NCBI RefSeq assembly: GCF_000092065.1
Contig: NC_009370.1
Span: 310,001 to 374,000 of the forward strand
DNA length: 64,000 nt
Direction of reading: 5' to 3'
DNA from: Ostreococcus lucimarinus CCE9901
Taxonomy: Eukaryota; Chlorophyta; Mamiellophyceae; Mamiellales; Bathycoccaceae
A program made the position numbers and the translations under genes. Each line of letters begins with the position of its first letter. The first letter of the stretch is position 1. Shown piece after piece: positions 18,763 through 27,143 of this stretch. The notes below the pieces were generated by a model that saw nothing but the letters and a program-made list of their open reading frames with translations, had not been told where the DNA came from and made no database searches.

Positions 18763-19703
18763 GCCACATCACTCGTCGCCGCGTGGGCGATCTCTCGGAG
18801 CACGCGCGCGCGCTCTTCGACGAAGTCTAACTCGCGCGAGAGGCTCGCGTCGCCGCCGTAGGCGCGATTATCGCGTGAGCACCGACACGCCAGGTTTCGC
18901 ACCGCCATCTTCGCCTCGGCGAGACCGCGCACTTTTTCCACCATCGCCCGCGCCCTGTACGCCGCCTCCTGTTGCAATCGCCCGTTTTCGCGCTTCAAGT
19001 CTTCATCCTGTTGTCGCAGCCGAGCGACGGACGCCGTCGCCGCCAACCGTTCCTCCTCCATGTGTTTCACCGCGCGCTCGTGCGCCGCGCGCGTCGCCTC
19101 CACGCGCTCGTTCGACTCCACCACGCTCGCGCGCAAGCTTTCGTACGTCCGCTGCAGCGTATCGTGCCGTCCGAGCACATCGGCGATGTCCTCGAACGCG
19201 TTTCCCCGCGCCGCTTCCTCGGCGACGCGCGCCAGAAACCATTCAAACACCCGCACCCGACCCAACTCCTCCTCCACGCTCGCCCCCGCGCTCGCGCGCT
19301 CGCGCAGGCTCCATCGCATCTCCGTCAATCGCGCGTCCCGCGCCTCGTTCGCCTCCCGCTCCTCTTTCGCCCGTCGCAGCGCCGACTGTCGCTTCACCTC
19401 GTTCTCCCGCACGAACGCCTCGAACCGCCCGACGTCCGCGCGCGCGCGCCGCTGCGCCTCGTTCGTCGCGCGCTCGCGCCTCGCGCACGCCTCCGCGCGC
19501 GCGTCGCGCTCGCGCTTCTTCGCCTCGAGCGCGAGCGACACGCGCGCGAGCGCCAGCGCCTCGAGCGCGCGCGACGACCGCGCGGCGGTTCGCGCGAACG
19601 CCGCCACCGCGCGCGCCTCGCTCGCATCGCTCGTCGCCGCCGCGTCCGACGCGAGCGCGGTGAGGAAACCCTCGCGCGCGGTCGCGCGCGCGTCGTCGTC
19701 CAT
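18759..19703 (-). CDS. CFAP73/CCDC42-like coiled-coil protein (DUF4200)
   Basis: 314 aa from ATG 19703, matching the usual 300-320 aa of the family. The frame stays open far upstream but becomes Arg/Ala low-complexity that overlaps the divergent ERMP1 gene. It is almost wholly coiled coil. Diagnostic stretches are FEAFVRENEVKRQSALRRA (DUF4200 start), then VFEWFLARV, then FEDIADVLGRHDTLQRTYESL, as in CCDC42/CFAP73. In Chlamydomonas and animals this family (MIA complex/CFAP73) sits at the base of axonemal dynein f. A non-flagellate alga would not need that role, so it may be a relic, a cryptic motile stage or a reassigned centriole-like protein. It converges on the OB-fold gene with overlapping stops. 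Confidence 0.75.
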   Translation of the reverse strand: MDDDARATAREGFLTALASDAAATSDASEARAVAAFARTAARSSRALEALALARVSLALEAKKRERDARAEACARRERATNEAQRRARADVGRFEAFVRENEVKRQSALRRAKEEREANEARDARLTEMRWSLRERASAGASVEEELGRVRVFEWFLARVAEEAARGNAFEDIADVLGRHDTLQRTYESLRASVVESNERVEATRAAHERAVKHMEEERLAATASVARLRQQDEDLKRENGRLQQEAAYRARAMVEKVRGLAEAKMAVRNLACRCSRDNRAYGGDASLSRELDFVEERARVLREIAHAATSDVA

Positions 19704-19720
19704 CGCGTCGCCCGCGTCGC

Positions 19721-19755
<35 letters not shown>

Positions 19756-20048
19756 CGGTTCGACGTGCGCGCGAACGTCGCTTTGTATCGCCAAAAATAA
19801 CCGTCGACGCCTCGACGCGCGCGACGCGCGCCGCCTCGACGCGCGCGCGAACGCGCGACGGTTCCCTCGACCGCGCCGAAAACAGGCGCGCGCGCGACGC
19901 GCGCGCGACGGGCCGCGTCCGCGCGCGCGCCGACGCCCGGCGCGTCGTCCGTCTCGACGTCGAAAACGCGCGCGCCGCGCACCGTCGCGGACCGTCGCGC
20001 GTTAAAACGCGCGCGCTCGAAACGCGCGCCGCGCGCGCGCGATGAACG
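19704..20048. promoter_or_regulatory. Divergent intergenic region between the CFAP73-like gene and ERMP1
   Basis: 345 bp of extremely CG-rich sequence with many CGCG runs. All reading frames here are Arg/Ala low-complexity with no family resemblance. No RNA gene is seen. Confidence 0.35.
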
Positions 20049-23000
20049 ATGGAAAGTTTCGAGTCGTCGTCGCGGCGCGTCGTCCGTCTCGACGTCGCGC
20101 CCGCGCGACGCCGCTCGAGCGTCACGTCGCGACGCGCGATGTCGCGAATCGCCGCGCTTCGCGCGCTCGCGCTCGTCGCGTGCGTCGCGACGCTCGTCGA
20201 TCGTCGATGCGGCGTCCCGTCGTCGTCGTCGGCGTCCGACGCGACGGCGTTCGACGAGTCGCGCGCGCGCGCGACGGCGCGCGCGCTCGAGGCGCTCGGC
20301 GCGCGACCGTGCGGGACGCCCGCCGAGGCGCGCGGATTCGCGACGCTCGAGCGCGCGACGACGACGATGGCCGAGGCGCTCGCGCGGGACGCGGGCGCAC
20401 ACGGCGTCGCGTCCTGGACGACCGCGGAGACGCGCGCGACGTCGACGTGGACGAGCGAGGCGTACGAGACGACGTACGCGAACGCGACGGCGACGACGAC
20501 GAAGGCGATGAATCGGGACGCGATCGAGCGGTTAGGGTACGACGAGCGCGTGGTCGTCGTGAGCGCGCACGTGGACACGGCGCACGCGAGCGCGGGCGGG
20601 AGCGACGCGGGAGCGTGCGCGGCGATCGCGCTGGAGACGATGCGGGCGCTGTCGGCGCGAATCGCGGCGGCGGCGAACGAAAAGGCGAAGAGCGGAGGGA
20701 CGGCGTCGCCGGTGATGTGCGACGCGAAAGCGCGGCGGTGCGCGTCGGTGGTTTTGACGTTTAGCACGGCGGAGGAGGACGGATTGGCGGGCGCGCGAGG
20801 GTTGACGGCGTCGCGGGAGTGGGCGCGGCGAGCGCCGCAGGCGATTTTAAACCTCGAGTCGATGGGCGCGGGCGGGCCGCATCGAATGTTTCAGGCGCGC
20901 GCGGACACGGCGGTCGGAAGGCAGGCGCTGCGCGCGTGGGCGCGCGTCGCGCCGCTCGCGAGCGGCGGCGTCTTCGGAGACGATGTGTTCAAGTCGGGGT
21001 TGATCAACAGCGGCACCGATTACTCGGTGTTTCGGAAATTTAGCGACGCCGAGGCGCTGTTCGATTTCGCGTTCGTCGAGCGCACGATGGTGTATCACAC
21101 GCCGCGAGATCGGGTGAAATATATCCGGCCGGGGTCGTTTAAGCATTCGGGGGAGAATTTGCTCGAGTTTTTATCGGACTACGTCACGCGCGGCGGATTC
21201 GAGAGCGAAGGCGACGACGCGCGCGCGACGAAATCATCGCCGCCGGTGTCGTGGTACACGATCCCTGGATACGGCATGGTGGTGCACGACGCGCCTCGGC
21301 GCGAGACGCACGCGGTCTTCTTCGCCGCGCCGCTCGTCCTCTTCGCCGCGTTTTTGCACAAGGCGTACGTCGGCGAAATATTCGCCTCGTCGTCGGCTTG
21401 CTCCGAAGCCGCGCGCGTTCGCATGGAAAACACGTTTCGACTCATGGTGAGCGTCCCGTTCGTCATCGCGGGGTGCGCCGCGAGCTGGATGGGTGCCATC
21501 GCATCAGCCGCGCTCGCGCCCGCGACGGTGGCGTTCGCGTTCGGCGAGCCGAGTTTGTACGTCGCTCGTCCGCTCGCGCTCGGCGCGCTCGCGGGCTCAG
21601 CCGCGTGTCTCGCCTTCATCTGCGTTCAAAGGTTCACGCGCATGCTCGCGTTCGCGATGATGCCCTTACCGGTGAAGATGAAATCGAACGCCGACGACGA
21701 GCGCGTCGTCGAGTGGTCGCTGCTTCTGGGAAACGTCGCGATTTGGGGCGCGGCGGCGTCTCGCGCGACGCGCGCCGAGATCGGCTCGTCCTACATCCCG
21801 CTGCTTTGGCTGATATTGCCGTCGTCCATAATCATCGCGCCGGTTCTCGTGCCGTGGATTCTCGCGCATGGTCGATCGAGCGAAACGGAAGCCGCGCCGC
21901 CGCCGCCGACGCCGATGAACGTCGCGTTCGCCATCGCCGCGCCGGTGTGGATTACGTTTCCGAACGCCGCCCTCGTGCTTCGCGTCTTGCAAGGCATCGG
22001 CGCGCGTTCGCCTCTGAGTGATGATATCGTGTATCTCTACGACGCCATCGGCGGCGCCGTGGTCGGGATCTTCGTCGCCATGACGTGTAGCTTTTTGGTT
22101 CCGGGCGCGGTGGCGAAGGAGGACTCGGCGTCGTGGCGGCGCGGCGCCAGGATCTCAATCATCACGCTCGCTTCGGCGTGCGCGTATACCGTGGTTTTCA
22201 TGCGCGCGAACGCGGGCGTGCACTGGACGGCGTTGTCGCCGCAGCCACTGGTCTTGACGCACATCTCCGACGCGTCGTTTTCTCGCTCGCGCGTCGTGTT
22301 GGCGCGCGCTGGAGCGTCTCGCACGCGACGCGTCGTCGAGCACCTCGAATCCAACCCCGCCATCGCTCGCGCGTTCACGTTCGATTGCACCGCCAACGCG
22401 ACGTATGATTTTGTGAACACCGTCGTCAGGGGCGCGTGCGTGATCGATGCGAAACAGAAGACACCCGGCGTCGACGCGCTCGCGATGGAGGCGAGAGCCA
22501 CTGGAGCGTCGCCGCCGAAATTTACGACGCCGCGCCAAAGACACGCACCGAACGTGCGTTCGGTGACGATGGACGTGGGCGAAAGCACGCGATGGGTGCT
22601 CGCGGTGGACACGCGGTGCGTCGCTCGCGTCGCCATCAAGGCGCTTTACGATGAAAACGACGACGAATCGCCCGAGCAATGGGTGCGCGTCGAGCCGTAC
22701 GCGCCCGGCGGCAAGAAACGACACGTGCTCAACGGCGTCGGCGGCCTCTCGGCGCCGTCGACGTACGCGATTTGGTATGAAACGCGCGACGCGGAGACGC
22801 GCGCTCGTTACTTTTCGAGCGACGACGAAGCGCAAGCGCGCGCGTGCGCCAAAGGCTTGCGCGCGCGAACGGATTACGTCGCGCGAACGCCGAGCGTCGT
22901 CGCCGTCGACGCGGCTTTGCCCACATGGGCGGTGCCGTTCGGTAAACATCGAAGCCCGCAATGGCTAGGTTTCGTAGAAACGCACGATGTGTTGAATTGA
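20049..23000 (+). CDS. ERMP1: ERMP1-type M28 metallopeptidase, multi-pass ER membrane protein
   Basis: 983 aa (human ERMP1 is about 904). An N-terminal signal anchor (RIAALRALALVACVATLV, about residues 32-49) is followed by the lumenal M28 domain and then about eight hydrophobic segments from residue 420 on. Zinc-site residues are all present: HVDT, GGSDAGA (bridging Asp), STAEED (catalytic Glu plus ligand), NSGTDYSVF and YHTPRD (His). NLESMGAGG is also typical. So it should be an active dizinc exopeptidase facing the ER lumen. The C-terminal ~250 residues form a soluble domain as in ERMP1. ATG 20139 (MSRIAAL) is an equally good start. Confidence 0.88.
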   Translation: MESFESSSRRVVRLDVAPARRRSSVTSRRAMSRIAALRALALVACVATLVDRRCGVPSSSSASDATAFDESRARATARALEALGARPCGTPAEARGFATLERATTTMAEALARDAGAHGVASWTTAETRATSTWTSEAYETTYANATATTTKAMNRDAIERLGYDERVVVVSAHVDTAHASAGGSDAGACAAIALETMRALSARIAAAANEKAKSGGTASPVMCDAKARRCASVVLTFSTAEEDGLAGARGLTASREWARRAPQAILNLESMGAGGPHRMFQARADTAVGRQALRAWARVAPLASGGVFGDDVFKSGLINSGTDYSVFRKFSDAEALFDFAFVERTMVYHTPRDRVKYIRPGSFKHSGENLLEFLSDYVTRGGFESEGDDARATKSSPPVSWYTIPGYGMVVHDAPRRETHAVFFAAPLVLFAAFLHKAYVGEIFASSSACSEAARVRMENTFRLMVSVPFVIAGCAASWMGAIASAALAPATVAFAFGEPSLYVARPLALGALAGSAACLAFICVQRFTRMLAFAMMPLPVKMKSNADDERVVEWSLLLGNVAIWGAAASRATRAEIGSSYIPLLWLILPSSIIIAPVLVPWILAHGRSSETEAAPPPPTPMNVAFAIAAPVWITFPNAALVLRVLQGIGARSPLSDDIVYLYDAIGGAVVGIFVAMTCSFLVPGAVAKEDSASWRRGARISIITLASACAYTVVFMRANAGVHWTALSPQPLVLTHISDASFSRSRVVLARAGASRTRRVVEHLESNPAIARAFTFDCTANATYDFVNTVVRGACVIDAKQKTPGVDALAMEARATGASPPKFTTPRQRHAPNVRSVTMDVGESTRWVLAVDTRCVARVAIKALYDENDDESPEQWVRVEPYAPGGKKRHVLNGVGGLSAPSTYAIWYETRDAETRARYFSSDDEAQARACAKGLRARTDYVARTPSVVAVDAALPTWAVPFGKHRSPQWLGFVETHDVLN

Positions 23001-23020
23001 ATTAAATTGAATCGGCTCGT

Positions 23021-23704
23021 TCACGCCGCCGCCGCGCTTCTCGAAGAGCGAGTCTCCACGAAGAGCAAGTCTTCATCCGTCCCGAACGCCGTCCGCGCCT
23101 CGTCGAACCGCGCGCGAGAGACCATCACGTCGCCCCCATCCGGCGCCGGGTCGAATATTCTAAATCGAATCACCCTCCCGCCGTCGACGTCCGCGCCTCG
23201 CACGACGACGAAGTGCCCGACGAAATCGCGCTCGCGTTCGCGTTCGCCCTCCCGCGCCGTCAACAACCGCGCGTCCACCAGAGCCACGCACCGCACCGCC
23301 CGCGTCGAGAGCGCTCGCGCGATGTCCTCCGCGCGCATCCTCGCGCGCACCACCGTCGAGGCGTCCGCGCGCGCGAAGAGCCTCGCCACGCGCTCGCAGT
23401 CCTTTATCAACTCGTTCTCGTAAAAGCCGTCGTTCGCGTACCGCGGATCGACGCCCGCGCGCGTCGTCACCAGCGTCGCCCTCGCGCCCGTCGCTCGCAC
23501 CGCGCGCAGCAAATCGATCGTCCAGCACGACCTCGCGCGCAGCGCCCGTCGCAGGGCGTCGCGCGGCGTCCCGCTCGCGCTCGCCGCCGCGCTCAGCCCG
23601 CAGTCCCACGCCGAGCGCTGTTCGCGCGGCGTCCAATCCGCCGCCTCGTCGCGCGCGCGCGCGGGAAACCGTCCAAACGTTCGGTCGAACGCGCGCGCCG
23701 TCAT
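23021..23704 (-). CDS. GUCD1: GUCD1-family protein (papain-like fold, 'guanylyl cyclase domain containing 1')
   Basis: 227 aa from ATG 23704; ATG 23755 is also in frame. Conserved blocks: SAWDCGLSAA (Cys), CWTIDLLRAVR, GVDPRYANDGFYENEL, ERVARLF, VGHFVVVRG (His), RIFDPAPDGG and FGTDEDLLFVE. These match GUCD1 in animals and AtGC1-like proteins in plants. The Cys-His-Asp layout (C74-type peptidase-like fold) suggests a hydrolase or transferase; the reported guanylyl cyclase activity in plants is disputed. Only 20 bp separate its stop from the ERMP1 stop. Confidence 0.87.
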   Translation of the reverse strand: MTARAFDRTFGRFPARARDEAADWTPREQRSAWDCGLSAAASASGTPRDALRRALRARSCWTIDLLRAVRATGARATLVTTRAGVDPRYANDGFYENELIKDCERVARLFARADASTVVRARMRAEDIARALSTRAVRCVALVDARLLTAREGERERERDFVGHFVVVRGADVDGGRVIRFRIFDPAPDGGDVMVSRARFDEARTAFGTDEDLLFVETRSSRSAAAA

Positions 23705-24376
23705 GGCGCGCGCGCGCGCGGTCCGGTCGTCGTCGTCGCGCCGTCGCGTTCGCATCGTTCGAACACCGTTACTCGAAATGTTTGATTGATGAAGGCGCGA
23801 TTCGTCGCGCGAGGACGCGAAATGCGGCGCCGAGGCGCGCGCGCGACGCGCGCGACGGCGTCGTTCGCGCGCGTCGTCGCGCGCGGCGCGCGGCGCGCGG
23901 CGCGCGGCGGTGTGAGGAAATGGAGCGTCGACTCGCGCTCACGCGAGGCACGGGACGGCGGCGGCGGCGGCGAAGAGGAGCGACGCGCGCTCGCTCGCGG
24001 CGATGGCGGCGCACGCGCTCGAGCCCGACGCCGACGTGGTGCCGACGGCGCACGCGGCGCACGCGCTCGAGCCCGCGTTCGCGGCGAACGTGCCCGACGG
24101 ACAGAAATCACACGCGCCGGCGACGCGTCCGCGCGCGCGCGCCCGGGATCGATCGCTCACTGTTACTCATACCCGAATGTCCGAAATCGTCGTCGTATTT
24201 ATGCGCGACGCGCACCGTACTCGAGCGCTCTGAAAGGCCATCAGTAAAGCGTCGCGAGACGTCGCGTCCGACCGCCTCCCGCGCGCGCGTCGCACACCGC
24301 GACGCGCGCGCGCGACGCGACGGACGACGCGGAAGACGACACGGAAGACGGACGACGGACGCTCGAACCGCGAGCG
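23705..24376. other. Longest intergenic region (GUCD1/carrier divergent gap)
   Basis: 672 bp between two outward-facing starts, the longest gap in the window. It contains a Cys-rich repeat relic on the minus strand (listed separately). The plus-strand frames through 23786-24247 are Arg/Ala-rich with no recognisable domain. The stretch 24160-24240 is less GC-rich. Confidence 0.4.
23939..24160 (-). pseudogene. Orphan GCC2/GCC3-like Cys repeat, possible gene relic or short exon
   Basis: A 73-codon open stretch without an ATG (it opens at a GTG after an in-frame TGA). It encodes CDFCPSGTFAANAGSSAC followed by AACAVGTTSASGSSAC, then a hydrophobic alanine-rich end. The spacing C-x2-C-P-x-G-T...G-x3-C-x2-C-x2-G-T fits the GCC2/GCC3 (ephrin-receptor-like) repeat found in tandem in large algal surface proteins. 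There is no start, no signal peptide and no further repeats nearby. A GTGAGC donor-like site lies right at its end, but no good acceptor follows. It is either a relic or a mis-assigned exon. Confidence 0.35.
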
Positions 24377-25447
24377 ATGCCGACCGCCGCGATGACGGCG
24401 CGAACGAAGGACGAACGACGACGATTCGTCGTTCGAGGCGCGATCACGCGCGCGCCCTGCCTCCCGGAATTGAGCGCGAAGGCGACGCCGGAAGCGCGTA
24501 AGAAGGTCGATTTCAACGAGGTGATGAAGAAGGCGTCCGCGCGGGCGTTTCGCGGCGGCGTCGCGGGATTCGCGGCGGGCGTGATTCAGGTCGGGACGTT
24601 CATGTGGATGCGAACGGCGATGAATTATCAGTACGCGAACGGCGGGACGATGCTGTCGAGCATTAAGGCGCTGTATAAGGAGGGCGGAGTGCCGAGATTG
24701 TATAAGGGGATGTCGTTTGCGATCGTGCAAGCGCCGTTGAGCCGATTCGGGGACACGGCGGCGAACACTGGGGTGATCGCGGCGTTGGAGGCGTACTATC
24801 CGCAAATGCCGGTGAGCGTGATGACGGGATTCGCGAGCGTCGGAGGCGCGACGTGGCGGATCTTTTTAACGCCCGTGGACACGTTCAAGACGACGCTGCA
24901 AGTGCAAGGGAACGCGGCCTTCGCGTTGTTGAAGGATAAGGTGCGAACTGGTGGCGTCGGAGTGTTGTACAACGGCGCGGCGGCGAACTTCGCGGCGAAC
25001 TGGGTCGGCAACTATCCGTGGTTCGCGACGTTCAACTACTTGCAAAAGGCGATCCCGAAGCAAGACACGAAGTTGAAGAACAACGCGCGCAACGCTTTGA
25101 TCGGTATGGCGGCGTCGATCGTGTCCGATTGCATCTCCAACTCTTTGCGCGTCGTGAAGACGGTCAAGCAAACCTCTGGCGACGCCAAGTTGAGTTACAC
25201 GGGCGCCATCAAGGGTGTGCTCGAAAAGGACGGCATGAAGGGCTTGTTCGGCCGTGGATTGTCCACGCGCATCGCCACGAATGTGTTGCAAGCCATGGTG
25301 TTCTCTGTGGCGTGGAAGGCTATCGAGGAAGAGCTCAACAAGAAGGCTGAAGCCAAGAACGCCGCGCCGGCGAAGAAGGGCAAAAAGGCGTCCCTCACCG
25401 CCGCGCAAGTCGCCGGCGTCGGGTTACCCCCGCTCAGCATCGCGTAA
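24377..25447 (+). CDS. Mitochondrial-carrier-family (SLC25-like) transporter, plastid or mitochondrial
   Basis: 356 aa. Three tandem ~95-residue carrier repeats are seen. Only the second has the full signature, TPVDTFKTTLQVQG. The first reads QVGTFMWMR (Pro to Gln) and the third NSLRVVKTVKQ (Pro to Ser). YKEGGVPRLYKGMSFAIVQAP and EKDGMKGLFGRGLSTRI are typical post-helix loops. The ~45-residue N-terminal extension is basic and may be a transit peptide; the Lys-rich C-terminal extension is unusual. The substrate cannot be read from the sequence. Degenerate signatures occur in some plant carriers of unknown cargo. Confidence 0.8.
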   Translation: MPTAAMTARTKDERRRFVVRGAITRAPCLPELSAKATPEARKKVDFNEVMKKASARAFRGGVAGFAAGVIQVGTFMWMRTAMNYQYANGGTMLSSIKALYKEGGVPRLYKGMSFAIVQAPLSRFGDTAANTGVIAALEAYYPQMPVSVMTGFASVGGATWRIFLTPVDTFKTTLQVQGNAAFALLKDKVRTGGVGVLYNGAAANFAANWVGNYPWFATFNYLQKAIPKQDTKLKNNARNALIGMAASIVSDCISNSLRVVKTVKQTSGDAKLSYTGAIKGVLEKDGMKGLFGRGLSTRIATNVLQAMVFSVAWKAIEEELNKKAEAKNAAPAKKGKKASLTAAQVAGVGLPPLSIA

Positions 25448-25681
25448 ACAAACGCGATTAATATCTGTAGATCATTCGATCTCTGTGCCGCTCGAAAACC
25501 GAGCAGCGCACATTTTTCTCGCGTCGACACGAAGCAGAGCGCTCGCGGGGCGAGCGGTGATACAATACGCCGTTTCGCTCTTCGGCGAATTCCAGCATGT
25601 GAAATAAACACGCACGTATATAATCATAATCACAATGCTCGTCTCTCTAACTAAAACTTAATATCCTCGTCACACGCGCGC

Positions 25682-26977
25682 TCACGCCGCGACCGGGTCG
25701 AGCTGCTTGTCCGTGAACACCCACTCGTCGCCCTTCTTGACGACGGCGATGCACTTGCTGCCGACGCGCCAAGTCGCCGTGGCGATGGGCGTCGGGTCAT
25801 ACAGGTACAGATCCGGGAACGCCTTTTGCAACGCCTCGGTGGCCTTCTTGGCGTGGTAGTGCGGGATGGTGTGGTTGATGTGATGCGCGACGTGCGTGCT
25901 GCCGATGCGGTGGTGCAAAAAGTCAAACACTGGCCCGTACGGGCGATCAATCGTCATAAACGCGCCCTTGACCAAGTTCCAGTCGTCGCCCTCAAAGTGC
26001 GGCACGTCCACGTCAGTGTGCTGCAACCACGTGTACAGGACGAGCCAAAAGTTGGTCACCATGTACGGTCCGACGTAGAGCGCCATGACGGTGGCGACAC
26101 CGCTGTGCGCCGCCCACGCCGCGAGCGCTCCCAAAACCGCCACGACGCCGACGTCGCTCTGCCAAACCTTCTTCGCCCACTTCCCCGGGAACAACGCGTG
26201 CTTACCCTTCTCGCCCATGAACGGCAAGAAGTGGTTCGTGTTCCCGCGAACCGGCCCACCGCTGGCGCCGGTGAGCAAATAAATCGGCCACCCCAAGGCG
26301 AACACTCCGACGAGGTTCAAAAACGTAAACGGCCCTTCGCCGAGCAACCCGCGCAACTTGAACATCACGTTCGCGTCCTCCGTCCCCAACCGCGCCGGCA
26401 CGTGCGTCTCTCCCTCGAGCACGTGATTAGTCCTCGAGTGATGCACCGCGTGCGACCGCTGCCACGAAAAATACGGCACCAACAACAACGAGTGCAGCGC
26501 GTATCCCACCGCGTCTTGAATCGTTTTATCGTCGCTAAACGCGCCGTGTCCGCACTCGTGCGCCGCGACCCAGCACCCGGTCGCCGCCGTTCCCGTCACG
26601 AACGCGTACGCCACCCACACCGGCCAATACGCCGCCGTCACCGGCACGCACGCCCACGCCAGCGCGCCGCACGCCAGCGTGATCGCCGTCGAGCACGCCG
26701 CGTACGCGAGCGACTTTCCCGTGTCCCGCTCGAAGCACTCCCTCGGGATCGCGCGCAGCACCTCTTGCATCGTCGGGAACGTCTTCGCCTCGGCGTTCAG
26801 CGCCTTGGCGTTCAAGCCCGAGCGCAGTTGTTCGTGTCGCGACGTGTCGTAGGTCGTCGCGGCGTCGGCGCGCGCGGCGCGGGCGACGCGCGCGCGATCG
26901 CGACGTGACGTCGTCGAGCGAGAGAACGCGGCGCGCGGGAGCGCGCGAGCGCGCGGGAGCGTCAGAGCGCGGAGCAT
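25682..26977 (-). CDS. FAD2/FAD3-like fatty acid desaturase with a transit-like N-terminus
   Basis: 431 aa. Three histidine boxes are intact: HECGH, HAVHH (followed by SRTNH) and HVAHH. LHSLLLVPYFSWQRSH and THVAHHINHTIPHYHA resemble membrane-bound Delta-12/omega-3 desaturases of the FAD2/FAD3 group. The first ~40 residues (MLRALTLPRARALPRAAFSR) look like an organelle transit peptide, which is atypical for ER FAD2. Predicted role: adding a Delta-12 or omega-3 double bond to C18 or longer acyl chains, important for this lineage's polyunsaturated lipids. The regiospecificity cannot be decided from sequence alone. It ends at 25682, convergent with the carrier 234 bp away. Confidence 0.87.
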   Translation of the reverse strand: MLRALTLPRARALPRAAFSRSTTSRRDRARVARAARADAATTYDTSRHEQLRSGLNAKALNAEAKTFPTMQEVLRAIPRECFERDTGKSLAYAACSTAITLACGALAWACVPVTAAYWPVWVAYAFVTGTAATGCWVAAHECGHGAFSDDKTIQDAVGYALHSLLLVPYFSWQRSHAVHHSRTNHVLEGETHVPARLGTEDANVMFKLRGLLGEGPFTFLNLVGVFALGWPIYLLTGASGGPVRGNTNHFLPFMGEKGKHALFPGKWAKKVWQSDVGVVAVLGALAAWAAHSGVATVMALYVGPYMVTNFWLVLYTWLQHTDVDVPHFEGDDWNLVKGAFMTIDRPYGPVFDFLHHRIGSTHVAHHINHTIPHYHAKKATEALQKAFPDLYLYDPTPIATATWRVGSKCIAVVKKGDEWVFTDKQLDPVAA

Positions 26978-27143
26978 GACGCGCGACTGTCGTTCGTGGA
27001 TCGCGGTGCCGCGGGAAAGCGGTCGACGCGCGAGCGCCGGTGAGTGCGAACGCGACGACGCGACGGGAGAGCCTTATCCCGCGAGGCGCGAAGGCGGACG
27101 CGAGGCGAGCGAAACGCGCGAACGAATCGGGGCGTTACAAAGG

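Noticed and set aside
19704-20402. Upstream extension of the CFAP73-like frame
   Set aside because: Arg/Ala low complexity, overlaps ERMP1 and exceeds the family length.
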